64,000 bases of DNA from Nocardiopsis_C rhodophaea. Its GTDB lineage: Bacteria > Actinomycetota > Actinomycetes > Streptosporangiales > Streptosporangiaceae. This document shows positions 53,468 through 62,011 of this stretch, one piece after another. A program made the position numbers and the translations under genes. The stretch lies in assembly GCF_039530945.1 (NCBI RefSeq), contig NZ_BAAAPC010000002.1, forward strand, positions 335,285-399,284, given 5' to 3'. Under the pieces are notes generated by a model. The model was not told the DNA's origin. It did not search any database and saw only the letters and a list, made by a program, of their open reading frames with translations. Every line of letters begins with the position of its first letter. The first letter of the stretch is position 1.

Positions 53468-54136
53468 TGGGAGGGCCACGGGAGCGGCGGCGGAAGCGGC
53501 CCGGTCGGCGACGGGGTGCTTCTAACATCGTGTCGGTCCGGGCACCGGGAACCGCCGTGTTCCGTAGGGGGGACGCCGCCCGGCGTGGCCGCGTCTCGGT
53601 CCGCATGCCCCGCCACCACGATTGGGTGGGGCATTGCTTCGGCCGCTCCGGCGAACCGACGCTGCCACCGGCTCGTGCTCGCGGCGGCCGGCGCACACGC
53701 CTGCATTCCGGTCACCTTCGGTCCCGCCGATGGTCATGATGTTAATGGGGTAGGCCTGGCCGAAATCGTACAGGCTGCGCCGATTATGCAGCGCCGTTCC
53801 CTGTATAACGTCGTGTCCACAACTCGGTCCCTTGTCCGCCGAACTACGGCCGACATGGATTCCCGCGAGGGGCCTTCATCGCGAGTACTCTCTGGAAGCC
53901 CCGGATGATCAGGCCAAATGAGTCACCGGCCCGCGGGAGTCGGTGGCCCAGGGCGGCGTCGTACCGCGACCGGAGTCGGGGGCAGAACGGCCCGAGCGTG
54001 CTTCTGGCCCCCAGTGTTCCCATCGTGCCTGTTTCGGCCCCGATCGGACATCCGTCTGTGGCGAGGACGAAGACAGAGGAAAAGCCCGAGGCGTACGATG
54101 CAGACACTCCTCGACGTACACGAAAAGGCTTGGTCA
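53468..54136. other. Intergenic region upstream of tandem methyltransferases
   Basis: No supported gene in 669 bases. An AT-rich stretch at 53730-53850 includes TATAAC (53804-53809), a possible -10 element without a good -35. Short frames on either strand show no family likeness. Confidence 0.4.
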
Positions 54137-54991
54137 ATGAGCACTACCGATGGGATGGCTTCCGGAAAAGACCGGAAATATCTTCCCGACTTCGGACTGT
54201 CCTCCGCATCAACGGCTCGTGTCTACGACGCGCTCCTCGGCGGAAAAGACAATTTCGACGTCGATCGGAGCGCTGCCGACGTCTTCGTGGCCTATCTCCC
54301 CAAATCCCGTGAGACCGCGTGGCTGAACCGAGCGGCGCTGATTCGCGGTGTGCGGTACATGGCGCGGGTCGCGGGCGTCGACCAGTTCCTTGATATCGGC
54401 TGCGGCCTGCCCACGATGATGAACACGCACGACGCCGCCCAGGAGATCATCCCGGACGCCAACGTGGTCTACGTCGACAATGACCCGATGGTGCTGTCGC
54501 ATGGCCGTGCTCTGCTTGAGGACAACAAGACGACCACGGTCATCACGGCCGACCTGCGCGATCCCACGTACATCCTGGGGCACCCCGGCGTTTCCGCGTT
54601 CCTCGACTTCGACCGCCCCATCGGGCTGATCGTGGTCGGCATGCTGATGCAGCTGCACGACTCGGAAAAGCCGAACGAGATCCTGGCCGAGTTGATGCGC
54701 CCGATGTGTCCGGGCAGCCACCTGTTCATCACCACCTGGCCGGACACCGGGCATCCGGCCCAGCACGCGCTCTCGCGGGCCTGCATCGAAACGCTCGGCA
54801 ACGGGTGGCTGCGCCCGCTGGACGAGGTGTACGACCACTTCCTCGGCATGGAGCTGGTCCCGCCGGGGTTGGAGTACCTCTCGCGGTGGTACCCCGAAGA
54901 CCCCGACGGCCCCGACGTCATGCCGTTCGAAGAGTTCGAGCCCTACCACTGGACGATGATGGCGGGCATCGCGCGCAAGTCGTCAGACTGA
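54137..54991 (+). CDS. SAM-dependent methyltransferase, Methyltransf_19 (DUF574), copy 1
   Basis: The 284-residue protein belongs to the actinobacterial DUF574/Methyltransf_19 family: SSASTARVYDALLGGKDNFDVDR, NRAALIRGVRYMARVAGVDQFLDIGCGLPTMMNTHDAAQEI, VVYVDNDPMVLSHGRALL, TVITADLRDP and DFDRPIGLIVVGMLMQLHDSE. The SAM-binding motif is FLDIGCGLP. The family is often highly expanded in actinomycete genomes; substrates are unknown. The ATG at 54137 follows AAAGG, and the same context (AAGGC-TGGTC-ATGAGCACT) recurs at the second copy, which supports this start. Confidence 0.87.
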   Translation: MSTTDGMASGKDRKYLPDFGLSSASTARVYDALLGGKDNFDVDRSAADVFVAYLPKSRETAWLNRAALIRGVRYMARVAGVDQFLDIGCGLPTMMNTHDAAQEIIPDANVVYVDNDPMVLSHGRALLEDNKTTTVITADLRDPTYILGHPGVSAFLDFDRPIGLIVVGMLMQLHDSEKPNEILAELMRPMCPGSHLFITTWPDTGHPAQHALSRACIETLGNGWLRPLDEVYDHFLGMELVPPGLEYLSRWYPEDPDGPDVMPFEEFEPYHWTMMAGIARKSSD

Positions 54992-55200
54992 ACGGGTCCC
55001 CTCGCCCGACGGAACGGTCCCCGCGCGGAGGGGTGCCCCTGGGCGCAGGACATGCCCGTCGCGACAGTGCGGCCGAAGAAGAGGAAGGCGTGTCCCAGAG
55101 CGCGGGACGCCTCTGGCCCCCCGGGGCTCGCGGGGTGGTCGGCACCTCCAGTTCGAGCGCCAGGCGCGGGGACCGACGATTCGATGTAAAGGCGTGGTCC

Positions 55201-56064
55201 ATGAGCACTCCCGATCGGACGGCTTCCGGTCACGACCGGAAGTATCGTCCCGACTTCGGCCTGTCCTCCGCCTCAGCGGCTCGTGTCTACGACGCGCTCC
55301 TCGGGGGCAAAGACAATTTCGAGGCCGACCGGAACGCCGCCGAGGTTATTGAGGCCCATCTGCCGCATTCACGCGCGGCCGCGGCGCTGAATCGGGCAGC
55401 GCTGATCCGCGGCGTGCGGTACATGGCGCGGGTCGCGGGCGTCGACCAGTTCCTTGATATCGGCTGCGGCCTGCCCACGATGAAGAACACACATGACGCG
55501 GCTCAGGAGGTCATTCCTGATGCCCGGGTCATCTACGTCGACAATGACCCGATGGTGCTGTCGCATGGCCGCGCCCTCCTCGCGGACAACAGGACGACCA
55601 CCGTCATCACGGCCGACCTGCGCGATCCCACGTACATTCTGGGACACCCCGGCGTTTCCGCGTTCCTCGACTTCGACCGCCCTATCGGGCTCCTCGTCGT
55701 CGGGATGCTGATGCACCTGCACGACTTTGAAAAGCCGAACGAGATCCTGGCCGAGTTGATGCGCCCGATGTGTCCGGGCAGCCACCTGTTCATCACCACC
55801 TGGCTCGACACTGGGCACCCGGCCCAGCACGCGCTCTCGCGCGCCTGCCTGGAGGCGCTCGGTACGGGGTGGCTGCGTTCGCTGGACGAGGTGCACGACC
55901 ACTTCCTCGGCATGGAGCTGGTCCCGCCGGGGGTGGAGTACCTGTCGCGGTGGTATCCGGAGGACCCCGACGGTCCCGAGGTCATGCCGTTCGAGGAGTT
56001 CGAGCCCTACCACTGGACGCTGATGGCGGGCATCGCGCGCACATCGTCCGGCGCGGGCGACTGA
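55201..56064 (+). CDS. SAM-dependent methyltransferase, Methyltransf_19 (DUF574), copy 2
   Basis: The 287-residue protein is a close paralog of the preceding gene, with most of its length identical (for example LIRGVRYMARVAGVDQFLD and DLRDPTYILGHPGVSAFLD). Differences cluster around residues 40-60 (ADRNAAEVIEAHLPHSRAAAA versus VDRSAADVFVAYLPKSRETAW), a region likely to shape substrate choice. It lies 209 bases downstream in the same direction with its own untranslated leader, so it results from tandem duplication. Substrate unknown. Confidence 0.87.
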   Translation: MSTPDRTASGHDRKYRPDFGLSSASAARVYDALLGGKDNFEADRNAAEVIEAHLPHSRAAAALNRAALIRGVRYMARVAGVDQFLDIGCGLPTMKNTHDAAQEVIPDARVIYVDNDPMVLSHGRALLADNRTTTVITADLRDPTYILGHPGVSAFLDFDRPIGLLVVGMLMHLHDFEKPNEILAELMRPMCPGSHLFITTWLDTGHPAQHALSRACLEALGTGWLRSLDEVHDHFLGMELVPPGVEYLSRWYPEDPDGPEVMPFEEFEPYHWTLMAGIARTSSGAGD

Positions 56065-56181
56065 GCGTTCCCCGGGGCAGGCGGCTGCTCCGGGGAACAG
56101 CGCGAACGCCGCCTCGAAGCGGCCGGTGGGGTGCGCCGACCTGTATCCCGGGCCGTGCCGGCCGCCCGAAGCGTGGCGGTC

Positions 56182-56901
56182 TTACGGGGTGATCGGCGCC
56201 TCCCAACTGGCGCGCCAGGTTTGGGGGCCGACGATTCCGTCCACCAGGAGCCGCTTCTCGCGCTGGAACTGGACGCAGACGTGCTTGGACTTCGGTCCGT
56301 AGGCGCCGTCGACCGTGATGTACCAGCCGCGGTAGGCCATTCTGGCCTGCCAGGTGGTGACCGAGGAGTGGCGGGTGATCGGTGGGTAGCGCAGGTACAC
56401 GCCGGGCCAGGGCGGAGCCTGGTCCGGGGGCGCGTCGCCGTGGACGGGCATCCCGGACTTGACCCACGCGTACAGGTCGTCCCCCGGGCACGACGTGGGA
56501 TTGATGTCGCGGTGGCCTTTCTGGGCCAGGGTGCGCCCGGCACGGTAGTTGGCGTCGTCGTAGAGTGCGCGAAGGGTGCGCTTGGCGGCCGTGGTGGCGT
56601 CGCCGTCGCGGCCCATGAAGCACACGCCGATGCCCTCGGTGTTGCGCGGCGCGGCGTGGGCGCCGATGACCAGCCATCCCCGCCCCTCATAGGCGTTGCC
56701 CTGGTTGTCGACGAGGAAGTTGTAGCCGATGTCGGCCCACCCGTTGGAATCCATGTGGAAGTCTTGGATCTGCCGGGGCGTCTGCGTGGTGGGACCCTGG
56801 CTGTAGTGCACCGTCACTTCGACGCGGCGGCTCCAGGTGGTGGTGTTCCGGCTGCGTGGGGGGCGCGCTCCCCACGCCGAGCGGCTGATAATGCTGACCA
56901 T
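56182..56901 (-). CDS. N-acetylmuramoyl-L-alanine amidase (PGRP/Amidase_2) with peptidoglycan-binding domain
   Basis: The 239-residue protein begins with an amidase_2/PGRP domain (1-150): ISRSAWGARPP, then zinc ligands His32 (TVHYSQGP), His130 and Cys138 (GHRDINPTSCPG), with MDSNGWADIGYNFLVDNQGNAYEGRGW between. The C-terminal part (about 185-235) resembles a PG_binding_1 repeat (WYITVDGAYGPKSKHVCVQFQREKRLLVDGIVGPQTW). It would cut the amide bond between MurNAc and the stem peptide. There is no signal peptide, as in phage endolysins, so export or release is unclear. No other phage genes are near. Confidence 0.88.
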   Translation of the reverse strand: MVSIISRSAWGARPPRSRNTTTWSRRVEVTVHYSQGPTTQTPRQIQDFHMDSNGWADIGYNFLVDNQGNAYEGRGWLVIGAHAAPRNTEGIGVCFMGRDGDATTAAKRTLRALYDDANYRAGRTLAQKGHRDINPTSCPGDDLYAWVKSGMPVHGDAPPDQAPPWPGVYLRYPPITRHSSVTTWQARMAYRGWYITVDGAYGPKSKHVCVQFQREKRLLVDGIVGPQTWRASWEAPITP

Positions 56902-57063
56902 GCCGGGGATCTCCGTTCAAGAGCGGGGGACGATCCATGCGGGGTCGGCCGGGCCGCTGACGGAGGACTGCGTAGTGCCCAGCCGTTATCGTACGAATAC
57001 CCTGTGCGCTCGCATTGAATCGTCAAATTCTCAACGAGTTCCGCGACATATTGATCGTTAAGA

Positions 57064-57831
57064 TCAGCCATTCCATCGAAAATCGGGGGCACGGCGTTCC
57101 AGGAACGCGGCCACTCCCTCGTCGAGATCTCCCGACGTGCGCATCTGGGTGAACCAGCCGTGGACGACGTCGTCGGTCAGGGTGCCCGAGCTGACCCGGT
57201 CGATGATGTCCTTGGTGGCGCGCAACGTGAACTGCGATCGCCCGGCGAAGGTGCGGGCCAGCGCGTCGACGCGGTCGCCGAGCCGCTCGACCGGCACCAC
57301 CTCGTCGCACAGCCCGGTACGCAGCGCGTGGTCGGCGTCGATCGGATCGGCGGAGTAGACCAGCTGCTTGACCGTGGCCGGTCCGGCGAGATGGACCAGC
57401 CGCGCCAGGGCGCTTACGGGGTAGATGATCCCGAGCTTGGCCGGGGTGATGGCGAAGCGGGCGTCGTCCGCGGCGATACGGAGGTCGCAGGCCGCGGCCA
57501 GCTGGCAGGCGCCGCCGTAGCAGTGGCCGCGAATCGCCGCGATGACCGGCTTGGGGAACGCCGCCATCGCCTCCTCGGCGGCCGTGGGCAGGTCGTTCTC
57601 GCCGGTGATGTCGTCGAGTGCGGAGATGTCGGCGCCGGAGCAGAAGGTGTCGCCGGCGCCGGTGAGCACGGCCACCCGCACGCTGGTGTCGTCGCGCAAC
57701 TCGGCAAGGAGCGGCGGGAGGCCGGTGTACATCCCGGCGGTCATCGCGTTGCGCTTCGCCGGGTGGTCGATGGTGATCGTCGCGATGGCGTCCTTGACGG
57801 TAAGGCGGAGGCCGGGCACTGCGTCGGTCAT
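57064..57831 (-). CDS. Enoyl-CoA hydratase/isomerase family protein
   Basis: The 255-residue protein is a crotonase: TITIDHPAKRNAMTAGMYTGL, oxyanion-hole motifs GDTFCSGADISAL and IRGHCYGGACQLAAACDLRIA, then ARFAITPAKLGIIYPVSAL and a C-terminal helix domain ending EGVAAFLERRAPDF. The usual catalytic glutamates of enoyl-CoA hydratase are not both apparent: the YGGACQLA stretch has Ala-Cys where hydratases have Gly-Cys-Glu. It may therefore be an isomerase or other crotonase rather than a hydratase. The ATG at 57831 follows AGGGAC; longer frame extensions upstream are not convincing. Confidence 0.85.
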   Translation of the reverse strand: MTDAVPGLRLTVKDAIATITIDHPAKRNAMTAGMYTGLPPLLAELRDDTSVRVAVLTGAGDTFCSGADISALDDITGENDLPTAAEEAMAAFPKPVIAAIRGHCYGGACQLAAACDLRIAADDARFAITPAKLGIIYPVSALARLVHLAGPATVKQLVYSADPIDADHALRTGLCDEVVPVERLGDRVDALARTFAGRSQFTLRATKDIIDRVSSGTLTDDVVHGWFTQMRTSGDLDEGVAAFLERRAPDFRWNG

Positions 57832-58223
57832 GCGGATGTCCCTGTCGGTGGTCGTCGGCGGGGCGGGTGCCACGCCGCCACGGCTGCATGCCGACCTTAC
57901 GGTCCGTGGTCCCCCCGGCTCGTCGACACCCCGGCGGTTGGGTGCGATGGGTGCGGGTGCGTTGGGGGTGGACCGGTGCCAGTCCCCGCTACGGGCGGGG
58001 TGGCCGGGTCCGCCCGCCGATGAAACGGTCCGCTTGGGAGCCCCGGAAAAGAACGCCCTATTTACCGTTCTTGTGGGTGCGGCGTCCAGATATCTGGATT
58101 TCGACTGACAGGCCAAACAGCATCGCACATGATGGCCGTTGTGGAATCGGTTGGTTACTCCTCGTAAGGGGGTCTCCTTTTCCTTCGTAGTACGCGCAGA
58201 ATATCGCCGAAGAGGGGATCTGG
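57832..58223. other. Divergent promoter region with a 14-bp palindrome
   Basis: No gene. TCCAGATATCTGGA at 58085-58098 is a perfect 14-bp palindrome, about 130 bases ahead of the Pro-rich protein gene and 254 ahead of the crotonase gene. It may be an operator. The DNA from 58040 to 58210 is less GC-rich. Confidence 0.45.
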
Positions 58224-58997
58224 GTGGAAATGGTGGAAAGCTGTGCGCCCGGCTCCGGCGCTCGTGGAGCGGTGGTGGCCATCGCACTCGTCACGGTCGT
58301 CGGGGCAGCGGCCGATACGGCCCACGCCGATGCTGTGGAGGAGGTGAGCGTCGACGCGGAGGCCGACGCCTCCGTGGAAGCGATCCCCCGCGGGGGTGTG
58401 GGCGCCGGAGTGGACGTCTCGGTCTGCGTTGCCGCGGTGGGGATCGCGGTGTCCGTCGGCCGACCGGGCTGCCCGCCGCCGCCCGCCCCGGAACCCCCCG
58501 AATCCCCGTCTCCCGCCCCCCAGCCCCCCGTGCCACCAGAGCCGTCGGAACCGCCGGAGTCTCCCGAGCCGTCCGAGCCTCCGGAACAGCCCGAACCACC
58601 GGCGGATCCACCGCCCCCCGCCGCCCCGGAGCCCGCGGAACCGTCGCCGGACCCGTCGACCGAGCCGGAATTCGTGCCCGCCGAACCGTCGCCCCCGCGC
58701 CCAGAGGCTCCGGCGCAGCCCCCGCCGCGCTCACCCCAGCTGGCCGCGGCCCCGATAGCGGAGCCGGTGGTCGCGCCCCAGGACGAGCCCGTCCCTGACC
58801 GGGACGAGCCGGAGCCGCCGAAGGAACCGGCGGAGCCGGACGCCGACGAGAACGAGGTGGTCCATCTGCGGGTCGGTCCCCTGCCGAACGGAGGGCCGGA
58901 GGCGCCGTCCGGTCACTTTCCCCCGGTGCGGATGATGGTGATCGCCGCGCTCATCGCTATCACCGTGTCCGTGGGCGCCTCCCGGCTGCGTCTGTAG
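58224..58997 (+). CDS. Pro/Glu-rich surface protein with signal peptide and C-terminal membrane anchor
   Basis: The 257-residue protein has a signal peptide (ARGAVVAIALVTVVGAAADTAHA), a short hydrophobic Val/Ala/Gly segment with two Cys (VCVAAVGIAVSVGRPGC), a long Pro-rich region (about 90-210) of PEPSEPPE-like repeats, and a C-terminal helix (MMVIAALIAITVSVGASRL) ending in Arg. It looks like a type I membrane protein with a rigid wall-spanning stalk. GTG 58224 or ATG 58230 are both possible starts; GAGGGGAT lies upstream. I recognise no family. Confidence 0.75.
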   Translation: MEMVESCAPGSGARGAVVAIALVTVVGAAADTAHADAVEEVSVDAEADASVEAIPRGGVGAGVDVSVCVAAVGIAVSVGRPGCPPPPAPEPPESPSPAPQPPVPPEPSEPPESPEPSEPPEQPEPPADPPPPAAPEPAEPSPDPSTEPEFVPAEPSPPRPEAPAQPPPRSPQLAAAPIAEPVVAPQDEPVPDRDEPEPPKEPAEPDADENEVVHLRVGPLPNGGPEAPSGHFPPVRMMVIAALIAITVSVGASRLRL

Positions 58998-59029
58998 TCC
59001 AGGCGGGGAAGACGTCCTCGGGCGGTGAC

Positions 59030-59803
59030 TCACAGGCGCCCGGTGACCTGGTCGATCCGGTCGAATCCGGCGAGTGCCTCCTCAAGCGGTTCCGAATCGA
59101 CCGGGATCAGCCCGGCATAGGGGTTATCCAGGAACACCAGGGCCGCCACCGTCGACGCGACAATCACCATGTTGGTCACGGACCAGAAGACGCCCGCGCG
59201 GGTGCGCGTTCCGCCCATCCCGAACGGCAGGACGGCGATGGCGAGCGCGGTGACCGCGGTGATCAGGACGAGCGTGCGGGGGATGTGGTTCTGGGCGGAG
59301 TCGGCCCGCTCGATGCGCTTGTCGACCAGCCCGGATACCTCCTGCCGCGCGACCATGCGGTCGAGCGCGGCGGACTGGTCCGATGTGGGGACTTGGGCCA
59401 CGCTCGCCCGGAGGCGGCCGAGGGCGGAGTCGCCCGCGGGGCTGAGCTCACCGTGCCGCATCTCCGGCCAGTCGTTGCGGATCACGGTTTCGATATAGGT
59501 CCGCAGCTCCCTTCGTACCTGATCCCCGCTGCGGGCGGGGAATGTCGTGGTGCTCCAGTAGAGGTCGGTCGCTGTCGTCGCTTCGGCCACCACGTCATCG
59601 GCGGCTTGGCGGTTGTTCTCCCACCCGATGACGATTCCCATGGCAACGGCGATCAGATAGATGGACAGCAGGCACGGAATGATCAGATTGCCGATCGCGC
59701 CGCCATCCTCGTGGGGCTTGAATCCGAAACGGCGCACGATCACGACGCCGGCCGCCGTCAGCACGGCGATGGCGATGAGGAGAGACAAAGGGCTGAGGGT
59801 CAT
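59030..59803 (-). CDS. DUF4239 (bestrophin-like) membrane protein
   Basis: The 257-residue protein has four membrane helices, two near each end (LLIAIAVLTAAGVVIV, IPCLLSIYLIAVAMGIVIGW; TLVLITAVTALAIAVLPFGM, SVTNMVIVASTVAALVFL), around a soluble helical middle (VAEATTATDLYWSTTTFPARSGDQVRRELRTYIETVI and MVARQEVSGLVDKRIERADSAQNHIPRTLV). This is the DUF4239 layout, distantly like bestrophin channels. Function is unknown. Confidence 0.82.
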   Translation of the reverse strand: MTLSPLSLLIAIAVLTAAGVVIVRRFGFKPHEDGGAIGNLIIPCLLSIYLIAVAMGIVIGWENNRQAADDVVAEATTATDLYWSTTTFPARSGDQVRRELRTYIETVIRNDWPEMRHGELSPAGDSALGRLRASVAQVPTSDQSAALDRMVARQEVSGLVDKRIERADSAQNHIPRTLVLITAVTALAIAVLPFGMGGTRTRAGVFWSVTNMVIVASTVAALVFLDNPYAGLIPVDSEPLEEALAGFDRIDQVTGRL

Positions 59804-60417
59804 AACGCTCCAGAAGAATTCTCAAGAATCGACAGGGGGGCGACACCGGGATCGGGTCCGTTGTGGGGTGGCCGTCCGGATCTGCGCGGAGAATATTAAG
59901 GAGCGGAGAAGCGGCGAATATGACACGCGTCCGGCAGACCAACTTCATCCCTACCACGTGGATCAATGGGAGGGGGTGTTTTCGGAGAAAACATGGGAAT
60001 GCCGTCAACAGTTCGCAGGACGCCGTGGTGGAGAGGGCCGGTCCACCCCCGCCGCTGCGACGGACGTGGCGAGCATTCCGCCGCATTATCGGCGAATCGG
60101 TGCGAAGCCGGTGTTATCGGGATGGTTTGGCCAGCCGTGGGTTCGATGTCCCTGAAAATGTTCGCGCGGTGAACGGTTGAAGGTCGCGCCGCCTGCATTT
60201 CAGCGAAGAATACGCGAACGCGGATTCGGAATTCATTCTAATGTCAAATTCTTGACTTGATATGCGGTGATCTTCATTCTCGCATGTCAGGCGGTGCGCG
60301 TGTTGCCCGATTTTGATCTTGGCCAGATCCGGCCATCTGTATCTCCTTGACGAATTATTCGGCGAATAAAAGCATGCACATTGATCGGCCGGTCATTATT
60401 ACTTGAAAGGGGTATAA
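59804..60417. other. Long intergenic region with a possible small gene
   Basis: Most of this 614-base region is AT-richer than its surroundings, above all 60180-60417. It holds one weak small frame (59920-60180) and TTGACT/TTGACG-like -35 elements near 60254 and 60348 that could serve the secreted protein at 60418. No repeats or RNA genes recognised. Confidence 0.4.
59920..60180 (+). CDS. Possible small basic protein (86 residues)
   Basis: A frame from ATG 59920 encodes an Arg-rich 86-residue peptide starting MTRVRQTNFIPTTWING and ending GFDVPENVRAVNG. GGAGAAG lies 11 bases upstream. No family is recognised, there is no membrane segment, and codon use is unremarkable; it may not be a gene. 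Confidence 0.25.
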   Translation: MTRVRQTNFIPTTWINGRGCFRRKHGNAVNSSQDAVVERAGPPPPLRRTWRAFRRIIGESVRSRCYRDGLASRGFDVPENVRAVNG

Positions 60418-61209
60418 ATGACTCGGATCAGTTTTCTTTTGGCGGCGGCCGCGGCGATGACGCTGTCGATGGCTGCCCCGGCGACGGCGGAGACGCCCGC
60501 GGGGTCGCCGGTGAACCGCGCTTATGCGCAAACCGACGTCACGACGGTCGGCGCCGAGCAGTGCGACCTGCCGGTCGAGGAGCGCAGCGGCAACTGGCTG
60601 TGCCTGAGCGACAAGCGGGACCAGGCCGAGGCGCACGAGACCGCGCTCGAAGCCGCGGATGAGGCCACGGCGCAGCAGGCCAGCACCCACTGCACATCGC
60701 AGGCCTGCTGGTCCCGCTACTCGGCGATCAGCGGCGACTTCTCAAGTGCCGGTTCCTTCGGGTACGGCCCACTGGTGATCGGCAAGGTCAATGTCTACTA
60801 CCGGACCGACCTGCTGGGGTTCCGCTCCACGTCCCAGCCGGTGCTCTTCATGGCGGACACCAACGTGTCCGACCTGACCATGTCCGGTGAGCGGCTGAGC
60901 TACCCGTGGTTCCGGCCCGAGGGAATGCCGGTGCGCGCTGGAGCGACCTTCTCGTCCTACGCCACCCCGGCCACGGCGGCCCACGAGGTCGTGCGGTGGA
61001 AGCCGAACGGGTACCGGGTGGCCGACCAGACGGCCCGCGTCGGTGGCGTCGTCCACCAGTGGAGCTGGTCGAAGCCGGGCTACCCCGGTAGCTGGTACGT
61101 CTACGGCAAGAGCATCAAGTTCACCAAGATGCGGTACGGCTACCGCTACGGCGACGTGAACTACCTGCCCAAGGAGCCGGTGCGGTACGGATGGCGTCTC
61201 ACCCGGTGA
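60418..61209 (+). CDS. Secreted protein of unknown function
   Basis: The 263-residue precursor has a clear signal peptide (MTRISFLLAAAAAMTLSMAAPATAE, cleavage after ATA). The mature protein has two Cys pairs (EQCDLP/NWLCLSD and THCTSQACW), an acidic-Ala stretch (AEAHETALEAADEATAQQ), and a C-terminal half rich in Tyr, Trp and Gly with beta character (VNVYYRTDLLGFRSTSQPVLFMADTNV; KMRYGYRYGDVNYLP). The ATG follows AAAGGGG and a strong terminator follows the stop, so it is a complete unit. I recognise no domain. Confidence 0.82.
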   Translation: MTRISFLLAAAAAMTLSMAAPATAETPAGSPVNRAYAQTDVTTVGAEQCDLPVEERSGNWLCLSDKRDQAEAHETALEAADEATAQQASTHCTSQACWSRYSAISGDFSSAGSFGYGPLVIGKVNVYYRTDLLGFRSTSQPVLFMADTNVSDLTMSGERLSYPWFRPEGMPVRAGATFSSYATPATAAHEVVRWKPNGYRVADQTARVGGVVHQWSWSKPGYPGSWYVYGKSIKFTKMRYGYRYGDVNYLPKEPVRYGWRLTR

Positions 61210-61244
61210 TCACTCGCTGAACGACCCGAGCGCCGGCACAAGCA

Positions 61245-61282
61245 GGCCCCCTCACGCTCCACTGCGGGAGCGCGAGGGGGCC
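61245..61282 (+). terminator. Intrinsic-like terminator after the secreted protein gene
   Basis: GGCCCCCTC-A-CGCTCC pairs with GGAGCG-C-GAGGGGGCC around a short loop; CGTCGCGCTTTC follows. It also separates this gene from the convergent Hsp20 gene. Confidence 0.8.
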
Positions 61283-61367
61283 GTCGCGCTTTCACCATGG
61301 CAAGCCTCCGCCGTCCGACGTCGGTCCCGGCCCGACCGTTCCCGCTCGGCGGGGCCGGTCCGACCGG

Positions 61368-61853
61368 TCAGCCGGCGGTGACCTCGATGCGACGCGGCCG
61401 GGCTGCGGTGGCCTTCGGCGCGGTGATACGGAGGACTCCGTCGTTCAGGGACGCCGTGATGGAGTCCGTGTCCACCGCGCTTGGCAGGACCACGTTGTGC
61501 TCGAAATGGCCGACGGGCCGCGTGCGCCGCCAGAACCGGCCGCCGCTCTCGCTCTCCTTCATTTCGCCGCGGACGACCAGTTCGCGGTCGTAGGTGTCGA
61601 TGGTGATGTCCCGCTTGCGTACGCCGGGCAGCTCGATCTCGACGATGTAGGAGTCGTCCGTCTCGACGAGATCAGCCAGCGGACGCCAGACGTGCTCACC
61701 CCCTGGCCGGCCGAACTCCGTCCACAACGTGTTGAACAGCTGGTCCAACCGCTCGTGGACGGCGTCGAGCTCGGGGAAGGGGCGCCAGGAAGGAGCGTTC
61801 TGCCGGTGCGGGGCGGTGTTCTCACGCCGGACCGGAAGGAGGTTCACAGCCAT
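61368..61853 (-). CDS. Hsp20/alpha-crystallin small heat-shock protein, copy 1
   Basis: The protein of about 161 residues has a variable N-terminus (PFPELDAVHERLDQLFNTLWTEF) and an alpha-crystallin domain: WRPLADLVETDDSYIVEIELPGVRKRDITIDTYDRELVVRGEM, GHFEHNVVLPSAVDTDSITASLNDGVLRITAPKA. It is an ATP-independent holdase in the cytoplasm. Start is ATG 61853 or GTG 61847, both near AAGGGAG. It follows the second Hsp20 gene on the same strand, 158 bases away. Confidence 0.93.
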   Translation of the reverse strand: MAVNLLPVRRENTAPHRQNAPSWRPFPELDAVHERLDQLFNTLWTEFGRPGGEHVWRPLADLVETDDSYIVEIELPGVRKRDITIDTYDRELVVRGEMKESESGGRFWRRTRPVGHFEHNVVLPSAVDTDSITASLNDGVLRITAPKATAARPRRIEVTAG

Positions 61854-62011
61854 CACTCCCTTCGCGATTCGCTGCGCTACTCCGGTACGTGGCCGTTGCC
61901 CACCGCGGTCGGGGCCCGCGCCGCCGCGGCGGTCGCTCGGTGGGCGACCCCGCTGGTGCGGGCCCGGACCTTCGTGTCACGCCTCCGCGGAGGCCGGGCG
62001 TGCTGTTGGCC

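Noticed and set aside
56814..57071. Small minus-strand frame starting MADLNDQYVAELVENL at the end of the crotonase gene
   Set aside because: It starts inside the crotonase stop context, which looks like coupling, but after 30 residues it becomes Arg/Pro/Ala-rich and runs into the amidase gene in another frame.
58480..58720. Pro-rich coding repeats as a CRISPR or tandem DNA repeat
   Set aside because: The repetition is in PEP/PSEP codons with varied bases and spacing, so it is protein low complexity and not a DNA array.
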